Positions 24,014 through 38,700 of a DNA stretch of 64,000 nucleotides are shown here, piece by piece. This stretch comes from Pampus argenteus. Taxonomy: Eukaryota; Chordata; Actinopteri; Scombriformes; Stromateidae. Both the position numbers and the translations under genes were made by a program. Under the pieces are notes generated by a model. The model was given only the letters and a program-made list of their open reading frames with translations, was not told where the DNA came from and ran no database searches. The first letter of the stretch is position 1; every line of letters begins with the position of its first letter. The stretch lies in contig CM072870.1 of NCBI GenBank assembly GCA_036937835.1, positions 22,580,001 to 22,644,000 of the forward strand. Direction: 5' to 3'.

Positions 24014-27000
24014 CTGAGAGGATAGACAGGAAGACAGAGAGACGGGACAGGAAATGTAAGAAGGTTACCGTGAAATCTGGTTTCTGTATTCATGTTTCTC
24101 AGACACATGATTTTCTGAGCTGATGATTTTAAAACATAAAGATGATTTCCTTATATTGTCCATATGTCCACTGTGTCCAACACTGTGAAGGCTTCTTTAA
24201 TTTTGTTTTGCCTAAACTAATCAGTAGCCGGGGGTTTGTATCTGTTCATTGTCAGCAGTGTGGGATTGAGTCAGTGGTGATATGATTGGCCAGAGTGTCT
24301 CTGGGAAAAGAGGTTCACTGCCACTCAGCCACAGATAAAAAAAAGATGCTGAGATGCCCAACACATAAAGAGAATTCACAAATCTATGCGTCGGTAGACA
24401 AAACAACAGATAACATCCCTGCGTGAGCAGCAAAGGACAAACCACATGGCGCCACAGGACAGTTGTTGCCCTCCATCTTTCACCTCAACCTTCGTATTTT
24501 ACCTCCACTTGTCCTTCCCCATTTCTGCTCTTACCCTTCCTCCCCCGGCTTCGCTCCATTCTCCTCCCCCTTGACCTTTCTCTCTTTTATCTTCCGACGC
24601 CAGCTCCTCTCTTTGCTCTCTTTTTTTTTCCCACCAACCTTCATCTTCCTCATCCCGTCCTCCTCATTACCCTGCCCCCCCCCCTGCATCATATGCACCA
24701 GACCCCCTTGAGTTTAAAACAGCTGTTAAATCCCATTGATTTGCCCCTCTAACTAATGCCCGAATAAACTTAACCAATCACCACAGGCCAGTGAACCACC
24801 AGGCCATTAATATCAATGGATGACCTCTTAGCATTGCAGCACTGAGGCCTATGCTATCATGCAGTGATTTGTCTGGGGGATTCGATCATCCCAACATCCA
24901 GACAGAGCAAATTTGGTGTTGCCATGGGACACAGGCTCATGAAAAGATATTAATACACTTTTTCTTGTGTGTGTGTGGGTGGGAGGAGGGGTATTGAAGC
25001 ATAAAACAATTTTATTCCTGAGGATCAGTATGTAATCTCTTAATTTGAGGGTGTTATTTTTTTATTAGTTTGGGATTTTGCTGTTATGTATTATATAATG
25101 ACAATGATGGCGATACACTTGTGGCACACAGCAACTACTTAAATAGCAGTAAATGACTCTAAACCCAGCGTCTGTCATAGTTTAAGAGTTATTTAGATGA
25201 CTCTTAAAATCTCTTTAAGTGGTTTATTCTTTTTGTCCAGTTCAGAAAGACTCTGAGTTGATTAAATACAGACAAACTATTTAATCTGTGTGCATCTAAA
25301 GCACGAAGCATCATGATCAGCAGCAGCAGCAGCTCGCTCCAGAAATTCTTTGGCAATTTTATCACATTTGCTCCGTGGATCAGCCGCCGTACCTTGACTA
25401 CTTCCTCTGTCCATGTGACACATCCCGTGCGTGCTGGGAGTGACAACTGGCATGCATTAAATGACATAACACTCCTGCTAGAGTGATGCACAGGATAAGT
25501 TAGGATGTGTAGAAATTCCTGGCATGTCTGAATATAAACACATAGAGGAAAAAGTCAATGTTCCAGACACCAGACAGTGCTTGAAGTGGAAAAAAAAAAA
25601 TAAGGCGCCAGTACTTCTTTTTATTCACATGTTGGCGTGTGTGTTGGCTGGTATCAGCAAATCATTTAAGCGTTATATTCTGAATTTCTACAGTAAATAA
25701 AAACTATTAGAGGAGCTAGTCGGGGGCCATTCTCAAGGGGCCCTTTCAATAAAATCATTTTAAAATTCTCAATAACATAAACAGAAAATAGAAATGTCTC
25801 ATTTTGTGGCAAATATCAATGTCTATATATTGAAATATTTACATTCTTATGTATTTTCTTTCTTGTTGAACAACCCATGACTTAACTTGGCTGCTGAGTT
25901 AAAAGCATATTGGCTCCGTACAAGGAGGGCTCTGTGTAAGCAGTTTGTGTAGGACAATGACAATATTTAGGTCTTCTTCAATAAATCATTATGAATCCTG
26001 ACAATGTTTAAGCTGGTCATGAGTTAGTTATGACTTCAAACAGAAGTCCGTGGGAGCCTGAGACGACAAAAAACGCTTGTTCGGGACACTTTTTTTGCTG
26101 AGACATGACTGCCCGTCGTTCCCACGCTAACAGCAAAATGGAAAGATTGTTCTGGAAAAATGCACATGACTCCTTTGAAGTGACTGGGTTCATTATTTAG
26201 TGAATCAGATGAACATAATCAGAGCACAAATAAATGAAATTTGATGAAAATTCACTATAGAGGCCTTTCACACAGCGTTTCACAGAGGAATGACTATTTT
26301 TAATCCATGTTGGAGGACCCAGACAGCTGCCATGTGCAAAACAACAGCAGCTATTTGTTTGTATCAGACACCAAATAAATTGATGTCTGATATTAGACAC
26401 CATCAGAAGAGTTGGCAGGGCATGCTGTCTGTGCCCCAATGACACCAATCCACACTTATCCTTTGCCCTGAATGTGACCCGACGGGCCCTCTGGTTGGTC
26501 CAGGTGAACCTCAGGTGGTGTAGTCAGGTAAAGATTGATGGGTGGATGTTGTAATGTTGGTTGGTTCGAGCTTACGTAAGCACGTGTAATATATAAATAT
26601 TATATACATATTTTGGTTTACAGGAAGAAAATTTTGATATAAAAATACAAAAAAAGAAATAAATAAATTGTGTTTGAACTGGAAGAGGAAAATATGGGCG
26701 TTCTTCCAGTTTAGTGCCAGCATAGTTCAGTTCTTTCACAAGGACACACAAATGAATTTTCCTGTGCCGCTCTCTCACAGGCTTTTCCCACACACTTGCA
26801 GTAAGATGTTGTGTTGATGATCATTTAGTCTGCCTGGAAAGTGTCTAAGTCCAGATGAGTTACGATTTCACCAGGCCTGTGTTATGAGTTTTGCTGCCAG
26901 GGAGGACAGTAAATTCCTTTGTTGAAGCGAGGCAAGTGGCTGCTGACTTGTTTATTACAGATTGGGGCCAGACAACTGTTGTATGAGGCATCAGAGGAAA

Positions 27001-27274
27001 ACAAAGGTTTTTTCGAACTTAAAGCAAATCCACATTTTGTTATTAAGATTGGACCAAATGACTAAAGGGCTTGTGGCCATAAAAACATATATAATTCAAA
27101 ACTATGTTAAAACAAAAGTGACTTAGCAGAAGAAGCACGACTGACTCTGTTGGCTTGAGTTATACCTGCAGGCTTAATCACACCTAATGAAACAGAGCCG
27201 GACTCCGGGGCCGCAGCCAATGCAGCGTCATTACACTGATCCAAAGACGAATCACACTTCTGACAATCAGAAAT

Positions 27275-27307
<33 letters not shown>
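27275..27307 (+). repeat. (CA)n microsatellite
   Basis: Uninterrupted CA array. Confidence 0.95.
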
Positions 27308-27497
27308 AACATGTACACTTATTCCCTGATAGATCGTTATTGATTATCAGTTTATGTACATAGTACGAGCTGAATATACTGACAGGTTCCTGATTATTTT
27401 TCTGATGTTGCCCCTAAAAGGAACAACTTCAATTAGTCACTTCAGCTACGATTGGTTCTCCATCGGAGCTTCCTTCTTATTTTTCTTATGTTTTTAG

Positions 27498-27504
<7 letters not shown>

Positions 27505-27530
<26 letters not shown>

Positions 27531-27554
27531 GGCCAACCCCCCCCCCCCCCCCCC
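27505..27554 (+). repeat. (CA)n array followed by an 18-base C run
   Basis: A CA array at 27505-27530 is followed by GGCCAA and 18 consecutive C at 27537-27554. On the transcribed-sense (minus) strand this is an 18-base G run, able in principle to form a G-quadruplex. Confidence 0.95.
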
Positions 27555-30500
27555 ACACTTGATCCGACAGTCAGCTAATCAAGGCTTTGCCTGACACCGG
27601 CTGTGGATCACTTGACAGATGCACAGATGAATGAAGGGAGGGATGAATAAATGAATGGAGTGGAGATGGGTCAATAGTCAAAAGCGGGCTCTATTTAATG
27701 GATTCCTGCATCCTACAGAGGATCCATTTGGCAGGAATGGCTGATTGGCTTGTGACTGGATGTGTGTGGCTTATAGAGTGTATATCCTGTTTGAAGGTCA
27801 AGTGTCACCTGATGTTTCCCAGCTCGTCTTATATTAAGAGAGAATATTATCCTGTATGTGATAAGAGAGCAAACAGCAAGAAATAAAAGCAGTAGGGTTA
27901 ATTAAATGTAAAATAACATGTAGTTCAAGATCAAACGTGTCTTAAAACTGCTGCAAATGTGGGTCTATCTTCTTAAAATGAAGACATAATCTCATCTTTA
28001 CCTTATTGTTTGTTACTTCAAGCAGCAGTTAAAGGAAAAAAAAAGACTTTTTCATGATTATTTTTATGCATTTAAATCTGTTTTCAGCGATAAACCCCCA
28101 AAAAAAACAACAGCAGAAACAAGAAAGCAGCCTAATTAACTAATTAATTAAAATGTGTATATATAGCTTGTAATATCTCATTTTCTGTGTTTAGGATTGC
28201 TAGTATAGCTTTAGCTGTCAACTGTGTGTTATTATGGATCTCTCTGCTTTTCTTCTAGACGCAGCCTAACCAATCTCACCCCTCGTGCCTAAAAAGTCTG
28301 ATTTTCAGTAAAACCATCTTAAGTTGTTTGTACGTTCACGAGTCGTAAACATGCAAATCTTTCTCACGCAGCATCAACAACATGTTTGACTGAGTATTAT
28401 AGGAACAATGAGACTGTGTTAGTCTGAACAATTTTCTGCTTGTTGTCACAACTTCCACAACAACGATTTTAAGTTAAGAAGAGATTTGTAGGAATATCAA
28501 AAAAGAAAAGAAAGTTTTTCACATCACTGCAGCTAGCTGTGTAAGGACACCAAGTGTGTCTCTGCTATCCTGAAACATAATGTGCAGGTACAGGAGGTGT
28601 ATACAGGTCAGATCTCACACATATCGGCTCAATAAAGGAGCTCGTACCTTGTGAACTAAAACGTCCAAGGCTGCAACATCCAGAACTGACACAGAAGAAA
28701 GAAACTGACTTAACTTGAACTCTGAGCCACAGGAAATTTGAAGGACAAAATCAATCCCTTGTTCATACACAGTGATGGCAGTATGGTTTAATCAGATAAA
28801 GCTGCACAATAATGTCATACACAAAACTCCTGTGCTCCTCTCTGTGCATTGCATATTGGTCTTTTTGTGATATATGTGTGTTTTGTCCGTGCGTCCTTGC
28901 AGCCGCATTCCAATAAGAATCTCATTACACGACAAAAGCTGTGTGATCATCCGCTCTAGCCAGCATTACAGCGCCCCAATTCAGTCGAACAAGCAAGTTT
29001 TCAAGAGAGGAAAAACTGCAACACAATCCAGTGGATGTTTGGAAAAGTTAGATCCGGGCTAATCCACTAGCAGTGATTAAACTACCAAGAAATGCAATAC
29101 AATAGAGATTATCATTTCAATCAACAGTGATGGAGGCTGTTTGAAACAAGTGTGGCGGTTCCCCTTGAAATAAACGACAATAGGGAGGTTCAGAAATCCA
29201 GAGCTGATGTGCTAATGTGGTGAAGTATTATTAGACTAAACATCACCATGGTAGCAGCCAATACGTGTTATTAAATGTCAGAATCTAACATTTACTGCAG
29301 TTTATTACAGTATCCGCTCAAAGTGAAAAGTTTTATATAGTTTTAAAATCAGACACATGATGCAGCTAAAATAACAGAAGTCTTGGTATTTTTTTTTATG
29401 TAAAATATATATATAAAAATCTGATCTTTGAGTTTGGTGAAATATTGGTGAAATATTTGAACATTTATTGAGATGAAAACATGTAAGTTTAGAGGATAAA
29501 ATAATCGATAAAAAAGGTGAAATATCAGGACTAACGTGTTAAAAAAGAAACTTTATGTTCTCATCTGACGTGTAACATGATTACACACAATACGCAGGAA
29601 ATCTCAAAAGCGTTTCTAAACGCATCAACAAAACAACACTGTGTCTTTTAACTGGATTTATTAATCTTCGTCTACCATCTCACACACTGACTGATATACG
29701 GCCATCTTCTCCTCAAGCTCCTACTGTATCATCAGAAAATATGAAAACACACACAGAGACAGACAGGTCATGGGTTTGCTGACTCATTAAGAAACACAAG
29801 AGGGTTCATACATCCCTGATAGATATGAAGACGGGGTCAGAGACTGATAAAATCTGTGTGTGTGAGTGAGTGAGTGAGACAGAGAGATAGAGAGAGAGAT
29901 AGAGAGACACAGAGAGATAGAGAGAGAGCGGTCAAGCAATGTTCAAGCATAAAAAAGATGGAGAAACCAAACCAGTCAGAAGGTTTTTGGTCGTATGACT
30001 GTGGTTTATCTGGGGCTAATTCTCAAAACTGTATGCAGCATTTTATTTATTTTTTTCCCGTGTAAACAAACATCTCATGCTCTGATCGCCACTCCCTCCT
30101 CGTGATGACGTCAGATGTTTTGCACATACGCACAGATGCCCATTCGTACACTGTTGAAGAGGTTGTTGCATGTGTTGGTCACATTGTCCATTCTCATATT
30201 TCGGCTGCATAAAGGCTCAGTATAAGATCAATAAGCAGTTTTTAACTCGGTGTATTATAAGACCTGGATACTGGTGTCTATTCAATCCGATGAGAACTGA
30301 GGTAAAAGAGTTTCTAGCTTCTGGGTTTATTGAATATGCAGCAGTGTTTCTCCCACCGGGCCTTCCTGCGAGTTCCCGCTCCGCTCATAAACTTTATAAT
30401 GTGATGACGTCATGGATTTTATAATCACTTTTATCGGCTCAGGAAAAGTTTTAGAGGTTATTTTGAATTTTGAATCTCATGATTGTATTTTGTATGTTGA

Positions 30501-33500
30501 GTTGAGGCATTACAACAGTTGTCAGCTTTTCATACACGAAAACACTAAATTACATCTCATGAAAATCAAAAAATCTCACAAATGCATAAATGTTTTTTTT
30601 TATTTTTTATAAAGTTTTAGGTTATTCTACTATTAATGGAAACAGCAAATCCAACTGATGACAGGACATGTTGAAAAAAAAACAGTATAAAATTTCTTTG
30701 GTTGATTGTCTATTTTTTCTTACATATACATATATACGAATATAAATAATACTCATATTATTGCATACGAGGATCTGATTTATTATTAAGTGGATTTAAT
30801 TTTGGCGGGACTTTTGCTACTCTGACAAAAATAAAAAAAAACGATAAAATAGATTAAAAGAACAACAAATAAAATATAATCATAACTGCAATCTTGTAAC
30901 GGTTCGACTGAGGCTTGATTATCATACTCAGAAATATATAACGAGTCAGTCATTTGCATCTGCTGGTGTGAATTGCACCTGATACTTAATGCTGAACTGA
31001 TGCCCCACGGCTGCTTTTTGCCCCGAGGCCCCCTCTAACGGATGAATCGGGGTAGCGGCCTCTGGGAATGAACTTCTCCTGAACCGACTTCAGATTTTAA
31101 TCAGATTTTATTGTTTGAGTCACAACGACAACATGTGAAGTGTTTTCCCACAGTTTGCAACATTAAAGGGAAACCACGTATGTTTTATATAAAACATATC
31201 ATTAAGTGTCCCATTGGAACGTCCTGCGTGTGTGTGTGTGTGTGCGTGTGTGTAGCATCGTGTTAGTGTGACTAAAAGTTTTATTACTATAACTTTTATT
31301 ACGATGACCAGTTTCAATCACATAATGCATATTAGACTGCAGAGACTAAACACAATAAACAAGCAAACATTTAAAGACACCATTAAAGAGAATATAACTG
31401 CCTGCAATGAAATATTCCCGTTTAAAACTTTATTACACGTTTTAGTGGAGCTGCAGATACTTCGGGTTTATGTGTATCTATATACATACAGGGACGTTTC
31501 ATTTAATGTGTTGGTTTTTTTTCTTGTGCTTTTCCTCCAAATAGTTTTCATTAGGAGTTATTGAAAGTATATTTTCTCTGCACTGACATGACTGACAACA
31601 TCATCTCAACAAAGGGTCTGGTAACCATTCATATCAGCAACACTGTGCATAAAAATCTGTTCATTTCGGCGTAATTGCTAGTTTTACATAGAGTTTGGCT
31701 TTGGTGAACTCTGACATATCGGGATATTGGGACTGTGACCAATTATCAGCTAACATAGGAAGCGTGTTGCATCTAATTCAATATCTCTGCTCTGTTGAAG
31801 TATGAAAAGATGAAATTAAAATGCTGCTTGATCTGCAGAAAGTCTGAGACGGGAGAGTCGATGGTACAAATACAACGGTGTGAAAAAGTGTTTAAATTAG
31901 TTTGATCTGAAATATTTAAATGTGACAAAAAAAATAAGAAGAAAGAAACTGGTGGATTTAATAAAAGGAAAAAAGAACAACTTCCGTTTACTTGTTATAT
32001 TTCCTGCTGTATGTGAGAAGTATATTTTTGTTATCTGCACACCAAATATACAATTGATATGTGCTGGAAAATCCACTAAATCCATCTCTTAACCAGCGGC
32101 TGAAAGCTTATCTATGGAATAAAAAATAACATTGGCATTAAAGGGAAAGTCCAAGGACTTTGATAAGATGTGGAGACCATGTATGCACTTCCTGAAAGGA
32201 GCTCATCTATCTGAAAGTGTAAAGTTATGACTTAAGTAAGTTGATAGTCACAATATAGCAATGCAACAGGAGGACAGAGAGATAGTGAGACGCAGGAACA
32301 AACGAAGAGGAGAGAGACTGAAACACGCTCAGACTGCAGAGAGAAAGGAGTTCATCCAAAGGCCAAAATTTAATAATAGTTGAGAGAGAATCAGCATCAA
32401 AGGACAAATCAGATCGTGTGAAAAAGTGGTTTTCATTTGCATCGTCAGTCTCACAGACTGCAGCTTATATTTAATTTTTCATTTCATATACTGTGCGACA
32501 GTTTTTGATACGAGAGAAGCCTCGCAGCGTTTCGAGTTGACACAGAGTGCAAGAGTTTAGTTGAAGTTTACTACAAGATCACGTGTGGGTTGTTGTTCTT
32601 GTTGTTTTTAACGGGAAAATGTAGAAATGTAGAAAAGTCTGGCATTAATGTCGTCTGAAAACAAATAAAACAAATAAAAATCTAGGATTTAAACAATTAA
32701 AGTCCCAAATAGTAAGAAGCTGTTACCTTTACTTCAGTAGCTGACGTGGTAAATTTAATGTAATGTACATATACAACAACAGATGCTTGTCATTGACATC
32801 ACTCTGTTGTTCTGAGCTAACAGTACATTATCTTAACATTTGAATTAACCTCAAATAGTTGAGTTTAATTGGCTTTAGAAATTGTTAAAATCGATTTTCA
32901 CAGTAAGTGTTCTGTTTTCATTGATATTTAACTTTCTGCTCCACACAGACACCCCTCTTTATTTAGGCTGCTTGGTTTCTTCCAGCTTGTAAACTCTACG
33001 TAGCATCAGCGGAGCTCGTAGAGTCGCGTATAATCGTTGCTCATCGCAATGTGAGGTCGAAATAACCAAATTATCTGATCCCAGCTTCTCACAGATGAAT
33101 ATTTCCTGGTTTCCGAATATCTTATTGGGACAAAAGAAGACTTTCAAGGACGTCAGCTATATTGTTCATTATTTTCTGAACCGAACAACAAGAAAATAAA
33201 TTAAATAATAAGATTAAAATTTGTTTATACTAAACTAAACATGGTTTGGTTGACGCCCCTGAGGAGCTTCATATGCAGCATTAGAGGAGGATACCTGTAC
33301 AGCTCAATGCAAAAACATGAGCGCATGCAGACGTCAGGACAGTTTTCTCAAGGACACTCTGGTTTGTGGGTTAAAAGGAAGATATGACTACATCCAGTAT
33401 TAGCCTGCAGGTGCGGTGTCGGAGAACAAAAGAGAAAAACAAGCTGAACTGTGCAAGTGTGTTTCAGACAGACGGTGAAGCCACAGGTATCGCTTTAGTT

Positions 33501-35164
33501 GTTCATGTTACAGGGTGACATATGGCTGAGAAAAGCATCTGAGACAGGAAGAGAGCATACAGAGACAAAGAAGGAGAAGAGCCAAGACATTTACCTAAAG
33601 AAATTAGATCTGAAGAGTATTTGCAGGTATCAGGCTGTGTGTTGACAGATGACATCATGTGAATGCGCTGCAGGAGGAGAGTGAGCAGCTTAACAGACAC
33701 CAGTCTGATTTTTATGCAGCTGTTTATTTAGTTTTTAGACTTTCACTACTGGAACTGGAAGTCATTTCTTCTACCAAACATGGATTGTTTCCAGCTTCTT
33801 TTCTGGTAGTAAACTGCATATGTTTGGGTTAGAAAAAAACAAACAATTTGAAAAACCATGGGATTTAGGAAACTGCAATCAACATTTTTTTGACTATTTA
33901 CTGACATTTTATAAACCAAAATAATGGAAATAATTGTGAACAGGGTTCCCAACAGGTGGAAATAGCATTGCTAGCATGCTGAAGGCAGCAATTCACATGT
34001 TTTAGAGTCAATTCAGCAGCTTCTTAACTACTCTTCTTACTTGCAGGGTTAGGGCATGTCATAGTTAGTTATATATAACTTATTATTACTCAGAAAGGCT
34101 ATAAATTCATATACTGTTCTTAGACAGGTTTTATGAATAGAACTGTTTGCAAATATCTAATATATATGTGACTATATGTGCCGTTTCCAGTAGTATCTGT
34201 GTGTTAAACTATTGTGAGACACACATATGTACTACTGTACATCTCTACATCCATTTTATTCTCGTTTTACTTCCCAATCCTTTCTCTTTTCACTGCATGA
34301 CTTGAAACTTGCAGCATGTGATGACAAAGCAGTGTTTTTTGTTTTTTTTCACAGAGATCTCCATTACAACACGCTGACAAACACACCTCTGCAGCCAGCA
34401 GCTTTTATCGGTTTCCACCTCACATCCGTCGTGCATGAGTGTGTGTTCCAGTAGATATGCGAGTTCTTTGCTCCCCAGCTGACAGTAAAAACGCCGGCTT
34501 CTAATAGGTTATTGACGGACGCCAGAGGAAGATGGTGACATCACCTCAGACCAATAGCAGCGCCGGGACTGACAGAAGAGAGGAGGGACGGACATGTGTG
34601 TGTGAGGATGGAGGGATGGTGGATGGAAGAAAAGGATGGCGAGATGGAGGAGAAGGAGCGCTTTTAATTTGTGTTTTGCTGAACTCAGCGGCTGCTGTCA
34701 GCGAGGCAGGGAGGGGAAGAAAAGGGACGGTGATGAATGAGTGAATAAAAAAAGAGAGAGAAAAAGATAGAAGACGAGAAGGGAAGAGAGAGGGGAAAAG
34801 ATTGAAGAGTACATAAAGAAGGTGCAGTGAAATAAAAAATGACTTAATGGATCCAGAGCTGCAGATTGGTTGATAGGTTGTTAGCAGCCAGCAGTTAACA
34901 GATTGGATGGGAGGATGAAAAAAGGAAAAAGTACATCTCTGCATTTCTCAACCAGGAGGTGGATGTGTGATTCTCATCATGTCGGGTAAACTTTGAGAAA
35001 TTATGACACACAAATGAATGATTATTGATTGTTTATGTGTGTGGGCGAGCAGACCGAGCTGCAGTCTCTCTATATGTTCATATATGAGTGTTGATAACAC
35101 AATATATTCTGCTAGAGTCTGAGCCAACGTGCACATACATGTAATCATCATTTTCATCAGAACT

Positions 35165-35166
<2 letters not shown>

Positions 35167-35199
<33 letters not shown>
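35167..35199 (+). repeat. (CA)n microsatellite
   Basis: Uninterrupted CA array at the edge of the GTCCTCA repeat region. Confidence 0.95.
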
Positions 35200-35201
<2 letters not shown>

Positions 35202-35261
35202 GTGATGAAAATGCCCATATGTCCACTTATTCATACACACAGACATCTTTGTACTACTGTA

Positions 35262-35640
35262 CTTGTGAGGACTTACATTGTACTTCATACATTTCCAACC
35301 AACCTAATCCTCATCTTAAACCAGACTCTATTCTTGATCCTCAAAAAACCTTTTTGAAGAACTGAGGACTCAAAAACGTCCTCACTTTTTTAAAATATAC
35401 CCATTATCCACCTCGTGTCACCTTCCACCAAAAAAAAAAAAAAAAATCAAAATTTTTCATAATGCAACACTTTCCAATTTGTCCTCATTTTCCTGAATGT
35501 CCTCACTTTCCACAAATGACTTCACTTTTTAAAATGTCCCTACTGTCCAAACAATGTTTTCACTTTTCCACAAACGTCCTCACACTCTCATCAAGGTCTG
35601 AAACTCAAACTGGTCCCCACAACGATGGAAATACCAGTTA
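35262..35640 (+). repeat. degenerate GTCCTCACTTT-type repeat region
   Basis: Begins TGTGAGGACTTACATTG and ends near GGTCCCCACAACGATGGAAA. In between, GTCCTCACTTT-like words recur about every 26-30 bases (35368, 35478, 35496, 35576). The beginning and end match a common fish interspersed repeat. A 17-base A run sits at 35430-35446. The open frame that crosses it is not protein-like. Confidence 0.5.
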
Positions 35641-35649
35641 CACACACAG

Positions 35650-35760
35650 TTACTGGGCCAACACACTGAGCGCTGTGTGGGCACTGCAGAACCTAAAAAA
35701 GGCTAGCTATCACCATGGCAACATCCGGGCCGTGTACCAATCGAAGGTCAACCTGATGAG
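35650..35760 (+). other. plus-strand exon-like block, function unknown
   Basis: A 111-bp open stretch bounded by ACACACACAG and GAG/GTAATG, with the same phase at both ends. It translates to YWANTLSAVWALQNLKKASY and then HHGNIRAVYQSKVNLM. The composition is protein-like and not low-complexity, in contrast to its surroundings. I do not recognise the family. The acceptor lies in a CA stretch, and it is on the opposite strand to the p85 gene, so it may be chance. Confidence 0.2.
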
Positions 35761-38700
35761 GTAATGTTCGAGAGAGATTTCTGAGCATGTGGGACTCTCT
35801 GTCACACACACACGCGTGCGAACACACACACACACACACACACACACAGATAGGAAAATACAGTACGCACGCAGCAAACTGACAAATAAATAATAAAACA
35901 CACACACGCTGCATACATGAATCAATTAGACAGGATTTGTGAGAGTTTCCGTACAATGCAACAACTCCCTGTTACATAACATTATTCCATAACTCATGCA
36001 GCACAAACACACAACAGAGACAGAAGCAGAGCACTGCAGCAGCTCCGATACGTCCTGCTGAGTGACCGACACCGTATCGTCCTCTAATCATGATCTATGA
36101 AACATACCAAACCGGCTCTGCAACATGATAAAGGTCATTATTAATCTACATGCTAAGAAAAGATTCACATTTTTTTGAAGTTGTGAGCACTTTCAACCCC
36201 ACTAGAGTCCCCTGATGACTAGCTTAAACCGACAAAGACTGGACAGACCACACATAACAGTCATATCCACAAACTGCCACTGGTTTGTTTTAGTCTTTGA
36301 CAGCCAGGAAGGAGCACAAACCTTCACACAGACAACACACTGACCCACAGCTCAGGAATCACTGGAGTTATGGACGTAGACACAACAAAAACAGCAACCG
36401 GAGGTGAGTGAAGTTTGTGAAACAAACAGCTCTTTGACTCCCGTACGTCTCCTGATTTATGACCAATTCATAACCATAACCATTCAACCTGTTGCGAGAC
36501 GCACCGTCACACGTGTCAGGGGGCCAAATTATTCTGACGTGAGATTGTGAAAATTAAAAGTATTTATCCTAACATAAAATGCTGCTGCAGTAAACTTATT
36601 TTATTATTTTTATTCTTTAAATGTCAGAAAACTCAAATGTTTTTTTAGTTTCCAGCCATGACCCTGAACGTCACTTTACTTTCAGTCATATCTAGCTGTA
36701 CATCTCCTGACTGACAGCGTTGATAATGTGATATTTCCACAAAGAGAAAACCCCTTTCTTCCTCTCTTCCCGTCCCTTTGCCCTCCCCGTGTTCCTACAA
36801 AGCAAACTTTTTCTCCGTGTGCGTGTTCACGTGACCTCACAGCCACATGTCAGCATAAATTTACACACAAGCCATCACTGTTCCATATATATTCCATCGT
36901 ATCTGTCCGTGTCTATTAGACCACTTCCTGTACATAGAGCCAGTGTGACTGCGGGATGTCAGCGTCTGCATTTTTCTGCATTTTCCAGCGTAGGATTTCT
37001 CTCTTACAGCCCCTTTTCTGCCTCGACATATATGTGTGTATGTGTGTCAAAGCTGCATGTTAAATTCCTCTGAGTGCCTACATGTCAGCTCCTTTCAGTC
37101 AGTTACTTTGAGTACGTGCATATCTTTGGCCCCATGCTGACCTCCCACCACTGCCAGGAGGCCAGGTGTGTGTGTGTGTGTGTGTGTGTTTCTTTAACAC
37201 TAAATCTATTCTAACTGCTCAATAAACCGTAAGTGGAAATGTTGACGTTTTCTGCAGAAAATTGGATTCGTTTTGAGAAAAATTTCAATCATATCAAGAC
37301 ATTTATTCTCATTTTGGGTCTTATGATCCTGATTGTTCTCAAAAGACTCCTCCAGATTAAATATTTAAAGAGGAAATTCCCATTTTATGCAACCAGGGTC
37401 TTGTTTTCATAGTTTTGACTATTATAGGAAAAAAAAACTTTATGACTCTGTACTTCACATCTGCACCAGGAAAGATCTTTTAGCAAGAAGCCAACAGTCT
37501 CCTGCCTAATAACAAAGAATAAACATGAGTAGACATCCCATAAATTCATGCTATATTTGCCCAGATAAAGCTCTTCGGTTGACTGAATCCTATCAACAGA
37601 CTCCGGGAAATGTACGGGGAATTTATGTTTTATTTTAAAAATATCACAGACTGGCCCATTGTGCAATTTACTCATGTGTCACGTTCATTGTGTTTAGACT
37701 GTTGCCTCGCTGCTGCCAGCAGGCTGACTGAATCAAGATACAAAAGTAATTTTACTATGAGACGTATTTTCTTTAAATTTTGATACAACAGGATGACCTG
37801 GCAACACAAACTTGGTGTTTCACCTCCAACTCAGACAAAGTTTGATGACACTAAACTGGACTGGCAATATTTTAACATTTTGTTGTCCCAGAAACCAACG
37901 AGACTTTACCTGTTTAATATGCTTCTAACAACGGTTGATGAATTTCTCAAACGACAGAAAAGTTTCTTTACAGATATTATTGATCAAAATCAAGACATCT
38001 ATCTGTGTGCATTGATTCAATTCAATTTTCAAATTTAATCAACAGCATTTTAGGTGAGCAGAGATGTTTTTATCTCTTCTTCTCTCCTGTCTGATTTAGT
38101 CACTTCCCCCCCTCGCTCCCAAAATAAAGTACGGAGTCAGAGCACTCCCTGGTGGTGCCAAACCTGAACTTCAGCAACTCAAACTTTGACAACTTTTTTC
38201 CGTCTCACTGATTTCGGCTCCACTCGGCCTCTTTAGGCTGATACGACCTGGAACCTTCTTCCCAGCAGGAGTTATTGTTTGTTTGAATTGAAGCAGGAAG
38301 GAGAGCCACAGAGGAGAGCGGAGCGGGAGGTGATAAGACACTTGTTGCTTCTGAGTTAGGTTGGGGTTCTTTTTTTTACTGTTAGCAGATTTCTGCAGCT
38401 TTTTACCTGCAGAGAATATTGAGAATTTCTTTGAACGTCAGTTTTTTCCACTTTCAGCTACACTTTTCATATGTGGGATCTGTAGCAGAAGCACATTTGC
38501 TCCCTTTAAAAGGGTTTTTGTGCGAGTACCCGTGTTAAAGCTCACAAAACTTGAGGCGTGAGAGAGTCTCATGGTTACTGTATGCAACTGCCCTGAATAC
38601 CTTGTCAAGCTCTGAATATCACTGTGTAAAACACACATACAGCTTTTTTATTCAAATAAAATCCTGCTTTCCAGAGATTCACCGTTTTAAAGAATGCTCC

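Noticed and set aside
24423..24752. Proline/leucine-rich plus-strand open frame
   Set aside because: Pyrimidine-rich intron sequence next to exon C; no motif and low complexity.
34480..34570. Promoter with CCAAT and CRE-like words
   Set aside because: ACCAATAG and TGACATCAC occur once each with no CpG cluster or adjacent exon; too weak to call.
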